From positions 248,001-312,000 of the forward strand of contig NZ_PYNW01000005.1 in the NCBI RefSeq assembly GCF_003026105.1: a DNA stretch of 64,000 nt, given 5' to 3'. Below are positions 16,595 through 24,629 of this stretch, piece by piece. Numbering within the stretch: position 1 is the first letter of the stretch; every line of letters begins with the position of its first letter. A program made the translations under genes and the position numbers. Source of the DNA: Photobacterium sp. GB-56 (GTDB lineage Bacteria > Pseudomonadota > Gammaproteobacteria > Enterobacterales > Vibrionaceae). The notes under the pieces are model-generated. The model saw only the letters and a list, made by a program, of their open reading frames with translations. It had not been told where the DNA came from and did not search any database.

Positions 16595-16963
16595 ATGGCT
16601 AGGGAAATGACTAAAAACTATTATTTCCGTAAATTTCAATGTGGATTATCAAAAAAAGATACGGCTAAACTATGTTTTAAAAGTGTGAGAACAGTCACAC
16701 GGTGGGATTCTGGAAAACCAATACCGCCAGAGTGTCGTAGGCTAATGAAACTTAATAAAGGGCTAGAATTGTCAGCACTTGATTCAAATTGGAACGGGTG
16801 GACAGTTAAAAAAGGCTATTTAACCAATGAAAGAGGTGTTGTATTAACGCCTGAACAAATATTAACGGGTTTTGCACTTATAGAAATAGGCTCAAAAAAT
16901 GATCGAAATATTCAGAGAGAAATAATTAGAATTGCAAGATTATTAAAAACATTAATAAAATAA
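16595..16963 (+). CDS. DUF3653-like small regulator, copy 3 (prophage)
   Basis: This 122-residue paralogue of copies 1 and 2 is more diverged but keeps RKFQCGLSKKDTAKLCFKSV, IPPECRRLM, KGLELS and PEQILTGFALIEI. It is the first gene inside the prophage left end. In the circular phage form it would lie directly downstream of the repressor gene at 26240, on the same strand and across the attachment site, so the two may form one regulatory operon. Function is inferred from the HTH-like segment only. Confidence 0.72.
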   Translation: MAREMTKNYYFRKFQCGLSKKDTAKLCFKSVRTVTRWDSGKPIPPECRRLMKLNKGLELSALDSNWNGWTVKKGYLTNERGVVLTPEQILTGFALIEIGSKNDRNIQREIIRIARLLKTLIK

Positions 16964-16980
16964 AAGAACAAATATCATAA

Positions 16981-16998
16981 AAGCCCCATTTGGGGCTT
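16981..16998. terminator. Terminator between DUF3653-like copy 3 and kwaB
   Basis: AAGCCCCA pairs with TGGGGCTT around a two-base loop. It overlaps the last bases of the kwaB stop codon. Read on the minus strand it is followed by TTTT, so it can end the phage late transcript. Confidence 0.75.
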
Positions 16999-17821
16999 AA
17001 TTAATAGTTAGAACTGAGCTTGCAACACGTCGCTCTTTACCTACTAGAGTTGTATAAAATCGTTGTTCAACGCCATAGATAAAGTTTTTAAGCTTAATCT
17101 CATCATCAATAATAAATTTATTATTGGCATATGTGATTTCAGGATAATAAGACTGTATATAATCAGTAATAACTGCTCTATCATTCACTCCAAAATTTGC
17201 AAGCTTTTCATGAGCTAAAGCAATTTTTTTCCTATTAGGAATACCTACTTTAAAGTTATCAGGATTATCAACATGAATAAGATCATCTTGTAAGAAAGTT
17301 ATAACTTCATGATCAGTTGCTTCACGATATAAGCTATCAATACCAGTAAAAATTGCACTAATACGTGACAAATCCTTAAAGAAAAGTTTATTAGTACTAA
17401 TTTGATAAACAGCATCTGGTACATCATTTAAAGTAATAATATTACCATTTGGAATAAATGAAGCATCATTAACATTAAAGAACTTTTTTCTTACATAATT
17501 AGATGTTACAAGCTTCTGATAATATTTAAAGTCACCTTCTTTAACACATAAATATTTTGCAGAAGAAAAATGGTTAGGAGATAGCTGGACATAGTTAGCA
17601 GGAACAACGTTTTGAACATCAATAAATTCATCTTTGAAATTTGTTGTATTGAAGTTATCAATAAAAAACCATTCACCATCCTCTAATTTATGAGTAGGGG
17701 TGTAAGCAATACAATCTGTTAAATCTTGAATTGTATATATTTCTGCATTATGGCTAAGTGCCAAATGAAGCGGTAAAGAACGACCTCGGCTGTGACCGGG
17801 TTTAACTAAAAGTAAGCTCAT
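16997..17821 (-). CDS. kwaB: KwaB-like Kiwa effector (DUF4868)
   Basis: The 274-residue soluble protein matches the DUF4868 pattern of KwaB: a central FFKDLSRISAIFTG followed by SLYREATDHEV, then NRKKIALAHEKL and, at the C-terminus, GVEQRFYTTLVGKERRVA. In the Kiwa anti-phage system the membrane protein KwaA senses infection and KwaB acts on phage DNA. The upstream gene is a small polytopic membrane protein two bases away, the expected KwaA-KwaB order. The ribosome binding site lies inside the end of kwaA. Recognition is from memory of the family pattern. Confidence 0.72.
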   Translation of the reverse strand: MSLLLVKPGHSRGRSLPLHLALSHNAEIYTIQDLTDCIAYTPTHKLEDGEWFFIDNFNTTNFKDEFIDVQNVVPANYVQLSPNHFSSAKYLCVKEGDFKYYQKLVTSNYVRKKFFNVNDASFIPNGNIITLNDVPDAVYQISTNKLFFKDLSRISAIFTGIDSLYREATDHEVITFLQDDLIHVDNPDNFKVGIPNRKKIALAHEKLANFGVNDRAVITDYIQSYYPEITYANNKFIIDDEIKLKNFIYGVEQRFYTTLVGKERRVASSVLTIN

Positions 17822-17823
17822 TG

Positions 17824-18372
17824 TTATTTTTCCATATCGAGGTAAGTATACTCATTTATTTTTTTTACTTTTCCTGAAGTAAATCTTAAAGGATCTTTTA
17901 TTGTCTTTTTTGTTATAAGAATAATTTTTACGCCATTTTTAGTCGTGACGTAGAAAAAATTATAACCAAATAATAAAAATATAGGGTTAAAAAAAGATAT
18001 TCTTGAACAATAAATAAAGATCGCCATTATAAAAAAAACATATAAAAAAGAATGTAAATTTATTGGTTTATCATAAGATGCTGCACTCAAAGCCACAAAG
18101 AAATAACCAAGATAACTAGGTAGAAATGAATCGTTTGCTATTTCAATGGATTCAAAAGAATCTACTGGGAAATCTAAATCATGAATAAGCCTAGCTATAA
18201 ATAATGTTATAACACTGAAAACAATAACGATGAAAAAATAAGTCGAAATAGATTGCAAAAAATTAAAAGTATAACTAAAAATTTTAATCTTATAATCTGA
18301 CGCCACTAAATAAACAGAGAAAGACAGCAGTAACGAGCTAAATGTTAAAAGTAAACGAAAAAAAACAGCCAT
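17824..18372 (-). CDS. kwaA: KwaA-like Kiwa membrane protein
   Basis: This 182-residue protein has four or five hydrophobic segments (about residues 4-24, 38-63, 88-103, 107-124 and 127-141) and a short charged C-terminal tail. Size and topology fit KwaA, the membrane sensor of Kiwa, and its position just upstream of a KwaB-like gene supports this. Sequence alone would not identify it. AGGAAAA before the ATG gives a good start. It is the last gene pair of the leftward phage gene series, so it may be co-expressed with phage late genes or from its own promoter in 18373-18648. Confidence 0.68.
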   Translation of the reverse strand: MAVFFRLLLTFSSLLLSFSVYLVASDYKIKIFSYTFNFLQSISTYFFIVIVFSVITLFIARLIHDLDFPVDSFESIEIANDSFLPSYLGYFFVALSAASYDKPINLHSFLYVFFIMAIFIYCSRISFFNPIFLLFGYNFFYVTTKNGVKIILITKKTIKDPLRFTSGKVKKINEYTYLDMEK

Positions 18373-18648
18373 AAATTTTCCTGTTTGGTGATACTGTCCT
18401 TTATATGTAGCATTTCTATCCTAAATACTCATTTATTACCACCGAAATACTTGGATAATTATGTCTTACTTTTAATGCAATTAATAGACATGATGCATAA
18501 TCATGCGTATAGATAATAAGTCATTTTATATAAAAAACAGACAATTATGTAGACTAACTCATACATACCTAGGCGTGTAAACACTGAGCGCATATAATGC
18601 AACAAATAGTTACAAACAGAAATAATATTAACATAAAAGAAAATTCAA
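18373..18648. other. Intergenic region upstream of kwaA
   Basis: A 276-bp AT-rich stretch separates kwaA from the nuclease-like gene. I looked for another dif-like site and found none with both arms. It probably holds a promoter for kwaAB, which would let the cargo be expressed while the phage is repressed. Confidence 0.4.
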
Positions 18649-19092
18649 TCACGTATCACACCAATCAATACGTTTAATAGTTTTACCAAGTTGATGTTTA
18701 GCAATTCTCTTGGAATAACCCAAAATAACTAACTCTTCTCCTAAAGAAGAACCATCGATAAGAACATCAGCATGATAAACAAAGTATTTACCTCTACGCA
18801 TATTTGTGAGGGCTATGCGTGCAGGAATTTTCTTTAAGCGACTATTGATATAGGCAAGTGCTTTCATAGCTAAAAGCTTTTCTTCATCGCATTCACCGTG
18901 TATTGATGGTGAATCAAAACCTAAAAGCGTTACATAAACCCCTCGACCAGTAACATCAGGAAAGCTTGGAATATCAACTTTTAAAATATTAGGATGCTCA
19001 AACTTCAATACTGTTGCTGTAAAGATTTCATCATCTGATGCGAAACTGATAAAAGATGAGAGTAAAATAAGCGAAAACATCAAATATTTCAT
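18649..19092 (-). CDS. Secreted SNase-like protein, catalytic residues not evident
   Basis: From the ATG at 19092 the protein has 147 residues and a Sec signal peptide (MKYLMFSLILLSSFISFAS). The mature part follows the staphylococcal-nuclease fold order: VLKFEHPNILKVDIP, then VTLLGFDSPSIHGECDEEK, an A-rich helix, and YHADVLIDGSSLGEELVILGYSKR. The Arg/Glu/Arg catalytic set of SNase is not obvious, so it may bind nucleic acid or be inactive. It lies downstream of the phage assembly genes on the same strand. I regard it as phage-borne cargo. Confidence 0.6.
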   Translation of the reverse strand: MKYLMFSLILLSSFISFASDDEIFTATVLKFEHPNILKVDIPSFPDVTGRGVYVTLLGFDSPSIHGECDEEKLLAMKALAYINSRLKKIPARIALTNMRRGKYFVYHADVLIDGSSLGEELVILGYSKRIAKHQLGKTIKRIDWCDT

Positions 19093-19586
19093 ATCATGGA
19101 CTCTTAAGAAGATTATCAAGATAACTTTAATTGATTGGTTGCTAAGAAAAAATCCGCAGATAGAGCATTTTAGAGCTACAACAAATAAAGCGTGTAACTC
19201 AGCCTAAATTTTCTATCGGTTCACCATTTACCTTTCACCCCGTATTACTAGACGGGGATGCATAAGCCAACATCGCACCCAGCCAAAAAAGCACGAACCT
19301 TTGATAAATATGTCTACGACTATCAATACATTCTCACTATGAAAAGCAGCAACAACCCAAAGGAGCAAAAGCGGCCTAGCAGGAAAGAAGGTGTTTTGAG
19401 ATTTAATTAAGAGGGATTCCGCTTTGCGGGTATCGGCAAGGATGGACTAGCCGAAAATTTTAAGGGTAGGTTAGTTGCCTTATATGCCATTGGCATTGGT
19501 AAAGCTCAGGAACTAAGACAGTACGTGAATTGAAAAATTACTGGTACGTCATTTTTTAACGTACCAGTACGTTATCTGATAACAAA
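19093..19586. other. Prophage noncoding region with two hairpins
   Basis: About 490 bp without an intact gene. One hairpin is CCCCGT/ACGGGG at 19238-19257. A second is a perfect 10-bp stem ACTGGTACGT/ACGTACCAGT at 19540-19568 with a 9-nt loop. On the + strand a start-less frame ending at about 19534 (GLAENFKGRLVALYAIGIGK) looks like a gene remnant. Filamentous phages keep their ssDNA origins and packaging hairpin in such a region, so it is the best candidate, but no nick site can be assigned. Confidence 0.5.
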
Positions 19587-19718
19587 CTAACAAGCATCAA
19601 TCAGAATCAAAAGAAATAGCGTGAGAACACTTCCGACTACAAAACCACAGACAAGACCAGTATCAAAACTGACTATCGCCAATTCTTCAGCCTCACTGAC
19701 ACTAATTATCTTATCCAT
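19587..19718 (-). CDS. Small single-helix phage membrane protein, 43 aa
   Basis: The start codon lies directly after the stop of the N0-domain gene (three bases away). The frame encodes an acidic N-terminus (MDKIISVSEAEEL) and one hydrophobic helix (LVCGFVVGSVLTLFLLILI). Size and topology resemble minor coat or assembly proteins of filamentous phages. The tight coupling to the gene upstream is the main support. Confidence 0.55.
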   Translation of the reverse strand: MDKIISVSEAEELAIVSFDTGLVCGFVVGSVLTLFLLILIDAC

Positions 19719-19720
19719 GA

Positions 19721-20353
19721 TCATACGTCCTCACCTGAAATACTACTCATGACTTCACTTGGTGATTCATTCCCTGAAAACATCTCCTCTGAATCTCGCC
19801 CCTTAATCCCTGACTTATCAACCTCACCATAAGGACGACACGTTACCAACGACCTAAACCCTGCAAACTCAAACTGCACTAAGCAATGATTAAACCCCGT
19901 TATCTTTATTCCTAATGCGTCAGGGTCAAATACCTTATCTGTCGATTGCTGGACAAAAGCATAATGATACTTTTTCTTATCCTCAGAACCATAGCGAACC
20001 GAACCCGTGATAAACACATCGGACACTATGTTAGCCACATAGCTTTTCAAAGAATCCGCATCATGGAGAGTGACAGTATCACTCTTTGTTATCTTGATAA
20101 GTGTTGGTGTTTCTTGGTAGGAAAGTTCATACGCAGACAATAACGAATAGAACAATTCATCAAATGATGAAGCATGTGAAGAACCATAGATTTTTAATGA
20201 CCCATCAATGGACGGGTCAGCAACGATAGTTTTCTTCATGACCTCTGATGCCAAAGCAAAGAACTGGTCGAGTGATTTCCCCGAACCATTAAAGGAAACT
20301 TTAGCGTTAACCGGCATAGAAAAGATAAACATAAGTATTAGTAAGTTACGCAT
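19721..20353 (-). CDS. Secretin N0-domain-like protein lacking the barrel
   Basis: The 210-residue protein has a signal peptide (MRNLLILMFIFSMPVNA) and then an N0/STN-type domain (about residues 20-92: LDQFFALASEVMKKTIVADP, SLKIYG, SFDELFYSLLSAYELSY, LIKIT). This is the fold at the start of pIV and GspD secretins. The rest (about 115 residues) has no secretin barrel or N-domain repeats that I recognise. Vibrio filamentous phages often exit through the host EpsD secretin, so this may be a periplasmic adaptor. It overlaps zot in a TAATG arrangement. Confidence 0.65.
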   Translation of the reverse strand: MRNLLILMFIFSMPVNAKVSFNGSGKSLDQFFALASEVMKKTIVADPSIDGSLKIYGSSHASSFDELFYSLLSAYELSYQETPTLIKITKSDTVTLHDADSLKSYVANIVSDVFITGSVRYGSEDKKKYHYAFVQQSTDKVFDPDALGIKITGFNHCLVQFEFAGFRSLVTCRPYGEVDKSGIKGRDSEEMFSGNESPSEVMSSISGEDV

Positions 20354-21603
20354 TATAACATCCTTGTTTTTTCGACCATTTCTTTAGCGTAGGGATTAAA
20401 GACACCACCTGATGCAATAGCTTTGCAGTAAACATCTTCAATTGAATATTCAGTGTTTTGTTGTGTCAGACATTTACAACTATCTTCAACCTCAAAGCAC
20501 AGTAAGTCAGGGTATTGAGCGACCTTTAAATTTTTATCGTAGAGTGGAGCAGACCAAGGCATACCCTTGATTTTTGATTCATAGATAGACAAATCAACAG
20601 GCTTAAAAGAGGGTATAGAACCATCTGTTTTAACTTCCTTGGTGACAGGTTGACTCTCTTCTGTTTGTTCTTCTCCCATGATTGCCGCATAGGCATAAGG
20701 AAAACCAACGAAAACAGCAGCCAAGAACACCACCAAAGACACTGCACCCAATATCAATGCATTCTTTGCACCCTTAGCTAATTTGTTATTGTTAGTATCT
20801 AACTCAGTAGAGAAGTAAGAACCGTAAAAGTCAGACGGTCTTTTTATCAGTGTCTTTTCAGCCGCTTTCTTATCGAAAGGGTTACTAATATCTATGTATT
20901 TCTTTCTTGCATAACACGCAATCCTATCACCACCGACAAACTCAAAATGTCTATGGTGATTCATCATGCGTCTTAAAAACACATCTGTATTAGCAAAGTC
21001 TTGAGTGATAAAAACTAAGTCTTTACCATCATGACGGTGAGTAGAAATTGATTCGAGTTCGGCAGGTAATTTGTCTCTAGTTCTTACTGGCCAATAGTGA
21101 TGTATCTCATCTGCTAAAAAAACAGACTGCTTTGGTAAGTCTACCCAAGTAGCTGGATTATCAACATGTGTGAAATGAAGATTAAGAGGGCGTATATCAT
21201 CAAACGTTAATTCATGATCTTCAATCTCTCGAATCTCTAACATTTCATCTAATGATTGCAACCGTTCTTTGGTATACAAACGTCTTACCCAAAACATGAA
21301 GATATTAGCGTAATTGGCTTTTTGATATTCAAGTTCTAAGAACGGAAAATCTTCTAACTCAGCAAATCGGTCTTGGTCATGAATTTTCTTTAACTTTCGC
21401 CTTATTGCTTCATTGCTATTTTCCCGTAAGTACCAACCATAAAACCAGCCAGAGAAAGAGGTGATAACTTCAATATCTAACACGAACAACGGTATACGAT
21501 GATAGTACATTGGACGATTAGCAAAAATTGAATCGGTCAACACAAACGCGATTGTATTAAGTGTTTTTCCCGCCCCTGGTAATCCTGATATTCCATAAAA
21601 CAT
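20353..21603 (-). CDS. zot: Zot/pI family phage assembly ATPase
   Basis: This 416-residue inner-membrane protein powers extrusion of filamentous phage. Walker A is GLPGAGKT (residues 7-14) and Walker B is VFLADE (161-166). A single membrane helix lies at about 282-308, followed by a periplasmic domain of about 105 residues with several cysteines (CFEVEDSCKC). This is the layout of pI of fd and Zot of CTX phage. Toxic activity cannot be inferred. The gene follows the pVI-like gene. Confidence 0.93.
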   Translation of the reverse strand: MFYGISGLPGAGKTLNTIAFVLTDSIFANRPMYYHRIPLFVLDIEVITSFSGWFYGWYLRENSNEAIRRKLKKIHDQDRFAELEDFPFLELEYQKANYANIFMFWVRRLYTKERLQSLDEMLEIREIEDHELTFDDIRPLNLHFTHVDNPATWVDLPKQSVFLADEIHHYWPVRTRDKLPAELESISTHRHDGKDLVFITQDFANTDVFLRRMMNHHRHFEFVGGDRIACYARKKYIDISNPFDKKAAEKTLIKRPSDFYGSYFSTELDTNNNKLAKGAKNALILGAVSLVVFLAAVFVGFPYAYAAIMGEEQTEESQPVTKEVKTDGSIPSFKPVDLSIYESKIKGMPWSAPLYDKNLKVAQYPDLLCFEVEDSCKCLTQQNTEYSIEDVYCKAIASGGVFNPYAKEMVEKTRML

Positions 21604-21666
21604 AATTAAAAATCCGTTTCGTTTGGCGCGGCGTGGGACAAGCCCTTACGCCATGCGCCTAAATGA

Positions 21667-21990
21667 TTAGTTAGGCATTTGTTTTATTGAAGGTAATAAT
21701 TTGGTCTTAGTTATTCCCTTAACACTTAAAACAAAAAGGTGAGCAGTCATGATCATGTTTAAGCAGTTATCAAAACCGTACATACCTAAAACGGTAATGA
21801 TGTTATCTGGAACACCGTTAAAACTACCTTTGACCATATCAAAAAAATAATCGATACCTACATCAACCCCCTTAACCACAGTTAAAGAGACACCCAAAGC
21901 AACAAGTAATTGAATAACCGTTGCAACCAAAAATGAAGCAAAAGTACCCGATGTAAAAAACGCGACGATAGCCGCAAGAATAGCTGCCAT
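21667..21990 (-). CDS. pVI-like minor coat protein (DUF2523)
   Basis: The 107-residue hydrophobic protein has three membrane segments (about residues 4-20, 19-42 and 78-92). Its position between the pIII-like protein and Zot is that of gene VI in filamentous phages, where DUF2523 proteins are normally found. It caps the virion end together with pIII. Its ATG overlaps the stop codon of the pIII-like gene, suggesting coupled translation. Confidence 0.8.
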   Translation of the reverse strand: MAAILAAIVAFFTSGTFASFLVATVIQLLVALGVSLTVVKGVDVGIDYFFDMVKGSFNGVPDNIITVLGMYGFDNCLNMIMTAHLFVLSVKGITKTKLLPSIKQMPN

Positions 21991-23558
21991 TACAAACCTC
22001 TCCCTATACCTTTAGCTGCAATCAACATTGCAACAATTCCAGATAATGCTTCTAAAAATGGCTTTAAATATTGAGCAAGCCAACAAAATGGATCGTATGG
22101 AATTTCGATATTTTTTCCATAGATAGAAATGACTTCAGGTGATGGACAACCAGCCGTTGCGAAGTCGATACCACCAACACCAAAGTATTTTTGGTCAGGC
22201 GTGGAAAAGTCGTATTCGTCACCGATTAATTGTGTTTGGTCGAATTTAGATGCGTAATCACGCATAGGGTCATTGAGTGCCTTATCCCAATTTATATTTT
22301 GAGATTCACACCAAGACTTATGTTGCAGTTCTAACGATGCACACTTTAGTTTGTCACCACTACAGCTAAACGACTCACAACCGACAATAGTTAATTGATT
22401 AGGGATGCACGATTCATCTTCTGGATTTTCAGCACAGCTATCTTCTGTTAATGCCTCTTTGATTTCGTCTAGCTTTTCATTCGTACCGTTCATGATGTCT
22501 GATGAAGCACCGCCCCCCGTAGGCTTTTCAATCAGTTCATTTAATAATTCCGCTTGATACTGATTTAGGTCGGTGATGTTTTGTAAATGGTCGGTCACTA
22601 GGTCGGTATTATCAGCCGTTACCTTTGAGTTGTCTTTGATGGTTTCTAGCTTATCAATGACATTGATTTGATTATCAATCATGACGTCATCATTGGTGAG
22701 GGCTAGACCACTGTTTTGAGCGTCAATATCTGAAATGGTGTTATTGACTTGAAGCAATTGAGTAATTTTAGCAAGGTTGGCTATCACATCGGGATTTTCA
22801 ACAGGAGCTTCGCACAACTCAGGATTTTCGATACATTCAGGCGAAATATTAGGGCAGAGTTCAGGGTAAAGCTCACAATAATTTTCAGGTGTTACAGGTA
22901 CATCGGGATTAGTGCCACCGCCCGAACCGTCACCACCGCCCGAACCATCGCCACTATCAGGAGAGCAAGAACCACCTAGAACGGAAGAACATTCACCGCC
23001 ACCGCCTTCGCCATCATTACCCCCGTCAGTATCACCACCGCCAGAGCCGCCACCGTCACCACCTTCACCAATGGGCGTATAGGTACAAGGTTCAATAACG
23101 TCTATGGTTTCGGTTTCAGCGTTACACTGTAAGTTAATATTTGCGGTTGAGCCTTTGGGCGTACCATCAAGACAGGCTTGTATTTGGTCATCAATAGATT
23201 GTTGTGTTTCGGGGCGTTCGCAAAAAGGAGGTGGAGGAGCAACACATTCACCAGTAGATGGATAGTCAGGATCTTCATGATCAGCAGGACAAGACTGATT
23301 ATCAGATGAACGATAAATGATAGCGTCAATATACCATTTACGGGTATTTTCGCTGTAATAACACTGAATAATATTTGAAGAAATTTTTGAAGTTTTCCAA
23401 ATATTACGAACAAAAGATTCACCGTCAGCAACTTTTGATTCACATGTTTGAGGCGATTTAAAATTACCAGCAATAGTATGTGCTTGAACCCAATGCCATT
23501 CAGAAGAAAAAGCTGCAGAGCTAAACAATAACGGCACTAACAATAAAATCCATTTCAT
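21990..23558 (-). CDS. pIII-like adsorption protein
   Basis: This 522-residue protein has a signal peptide (MKWILLLVPLLFSSAAFSS), a cysteine-containing N-terminal domain and two glycine/aspartate-rich linkers (about residues 165-225), a helical region (about 255-350), a C-terminal cysteine-rich domain and a terminal membrane anchor (about 500-520). This is the modular plan of pIII, which binds the host pilus and TolA. The C-terminal part resembles the TspB family of Neisseria phages. Its start overlaps the 28-codon gene upstream. Confidence 0.85.
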   Translation of the reverse strand: MKWILLLVPLLFSSAAFSSEWHWVQAHTIAGNFKSPQTCESKVADGESFVRNIWKTSKISSNIIQCYYSENTRKWYIDAIIYRSSDNQSCPADHEDPDYPSTGECVAPPPPFCERPETQQSIDDQIQACLDGTPKGSTANINLQCNAETETIDVIEPCTYTPIGEGGDGGGSGGGDTDGGNDGEGGGGECSSVLGGSCSPDSGDGSGGGDGSGGGTNPDVPVTPENYCELYPELCPNISPECIENPELCEAPVENPDVIANLAKITQLLQVNNTISDIDAQNSGLALTNDDVMIDNQINVIDKLETIKDNSKVTADNTDLVTDHLQNITDLNQYQAELLNELIEKPTGGGASSDIMNGTNEKLDEIKEALTEDSCAENPEDESCIPNQLTIVGCESFSCSGDKLKCASLELQHKSWCESQNINWDKALNDPMRDYASKFDQTQLIGDEYDFSTPDQKYFGVGGIDFATAGCPSPEVISIYGKNIEIPYDPFCWLAQYLKPFLEALSGIVAMLIAAKGIGRGL

Positions 23559-23641
23559 CGGTTGCCCCCAAGTAGAATAGAAAATGAAATAATCGTGACC
23601 ATAAGAATGTAAGCAGTAAGCAAAGTGGATTGGTCAAACAT
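23555..23641 (-). CDS. 28-aa pVII/pIX-like phage membrane peptide
   Basis: A 28-codon frame encodes MFDQSTLLTAYILMVTII plus a short tail, that is, one membrane helix. AAGGAAA lies just before the ATG, and the stop overlaps the pIII-like start codon (ATGA). Filamentous phages place similarly tiny coat proteins (pVII, pIX) next to the major coat gene. Confidence 0.6.
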   Translation of the reverse strand: MFDQSTLLTAYILMVTIISFSILLGGNR

Positions 23642-23655
23642 GGAAATTTCCTTAT

Positions 23656-23681
23656 AAAAAAAGGGCAGCATAGCCACCCTT
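23656..23681 (-). terminator. Terminator after the major coat gene
   Basis: On the minus strand AAGGGTGGC pairs (with two G-T wobbles) with GCTGCCCTT around a three-base loop and is followed by seven T residues. A terminator just after gene VIII is typical for inoviruses and allows high coat-protein expression with limited read-through to pIII. Confidence 0.82.
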
Positions 23682-23700
23682 GATTGAGTCCATTTTCCGA

Positions 23701-23919
23701 TTAAGAGAACAACGCACCCTTAGCCCACTTAAAGGCAACGGCAGTTGCAGCAGGGGCAAGTTTTGCCGCACCGATAGCCGCAATTGCCACCGTAATACCA
23801 CCGATAATCGCTACAGCACCAGTAACGTCAACAGTGGCAGGGTCACTAGCAAAAGCAGGTGCAGCAACTAAAGAAACAGCAAAAACAGTTAAAACTTGTA
23901 ACTTATTTAATTTAGCCAT
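23701..23919 (-). CDS. Major coat protein pVIII-like
   Basis: The 72-residue precursor has a signal peptide ending APAFA at about residue 24. The mature protein of about 48 residues has an acidic N-terminus (SDPATVD), a long hydrophobic Ala/Ile-rich helix and a lysine-containing C-terminus (KWAKGALFS), which would contact the DNA. This matches pVIII of class I filamentous phages. A terminator follows directly. Confidence 0.9.
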   Translation of the reverse strand: MAKLNKLQVLTVFAVSLVAAPAFASDPATVDVTGAVAIIGGITVAIAAIGAAKLAPAATAVAFKWAKGALFS

Positions 23920-23936
23920 GATATTTTCTCCATTAA

Positions 23937-24119
23937 TTAATCATGAATTGATAAACGTATTGCACGAAAGGCATACGCTGTAACCATTGGGATTATTCCC
24001 GAGATAACTAATTGGCTAACATCAGAAGTTGTTAAAGATGCTTGAGCAATATAATGAACCGTCCAACCAACTGGACAATCATTATTTACAATAGCAACAC
24101 TGCAAACAGGCACATACAT
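23937..24119 (-). CDS. Small phage protein, 60 aa
   Basis: The frame encodes a short cysteine-containing N-terminal part (VCSVAIVNNDCPVGW) and one hydrophobic segment (about residues 36-52). It lies between the 42-aa membrane peptide and pVIII in the phage operon. I assign it as a likely minor structural or assembly protein on position only. Confidence 0.55.
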   Translation of the reverse strand: MYVPVCSVAIVNNDCPVGWTVHYIAQASLTTSDVSQLVISGIIPMVTAYAFRAIRLSIHD

Positions 24120-24137
24120 ATATTAACCAACAAGAAT

Positions 24138-24266
24138 TTATTTTTCAGATAAAGGTTCTTTTATTTCTTCCCAAATAAAAATAATACCTTCAACAACCTT
24201 TGATATTATTTCAAACGCAATAAAGAAACAAATAAGAGAAATAAAGATATAACCAAATATATCCAT
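24138..24266 (-). CDS. Small phage membrane protein, 42 aa
   Basis: A 42-codon frame begins MDIFGYIFISLICFFIAFEI and ends with a charged tail (EEIKEPLSEK). It starts three bases after the stop codon of the ssDNA-binding protein gene. One membrane helix is predicted. A pVII/pIX-type role is possible. Confidence 0.5.
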   Translation of the reverse strand: MDIFGYIFISLICFFIAFEIISKVVEGIIFIWEEIKEPLSEK

Positions 24267-24269
24267 TAT

Positions 24270-24575
24270 TTAAAATGCATTAAATTCAGTCACAATATTA
24301 CGTGATGGATTTTCAGGGTCAGCACTTAACACTAATTCGATTTCGATAGGGAACTCAAGACCACTAAACGAATTAAATAAGGTTTGGTCAAACATCATAT
24401 TAATTTCTTTTACATCCATACCTTTGCGCTGAATGTTGGTGTTCTCATTGCTGAAATCCTTTGCTGGAACTAGGTACTGGACGTTAGCGAACGCATAAGG
24501 CTTAGGCGAACCGCTTTTCATTGACGTACCGTTACCCATGACGATACCAACCGCTAGAACTTTTAACGTACTCAT
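24270..24575 (-). CDS. Phage ssDNA-binding protein (DUF1293-like, pV analogue)
   Basis: The 101-residue beta-rich protein lies directly downstream of rep, where filamentous phages encode the ssDNA-binding protein that coats progeny strands. The sequence (LAVGIVMGNGTSMKSGSPKP near the start) fits the DUF1293 family of Vibrio phages as I remember it. AGGGATA before the ATG supports the start. Confidence 0.7.
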   Translation of the reverse strand: MSTLKVLAVGIVMGNGTSMKSGSPKPYAFANVQYLVPAKDFSNENTNIQRKGMDVKEINMMFDQTLFNSFSGLEFPIEIELVLSADPENPSRNIVTEFNAF

Positions 24576-24629
24576 AATTTTAATATCCCTATTGTGGACT
24601 TTATTTAAATACAGTAATGGAAAGTTACA

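Noticed and set aside
18589..18615. Possible extra dif-like site between kwaA and the SNase-like gene
   Set aside because: A GCGCAT-like stretch resembles the XerC arm, but the XerD arm is absent and the order of bases does not fit, so the Kiwa pair is not a separate Xer module by this evidence.
22980..23070. Gly/Asp-rich repeats taken as a tandem DNA repeat or CRISPR-like array
   Set aside because: They encode the flexible linker of the pIII-like protein; units are irregular and there are no spacers.
23102..23473. Long frame on the same strand inside the pIII-like gene
   Set aside because: It lies in another frame of a gene with a clear signal peptide, glycine-rich linkers and membrane anchor. 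Its composition (Leu/Ile runs) is typical of a shifted frame.
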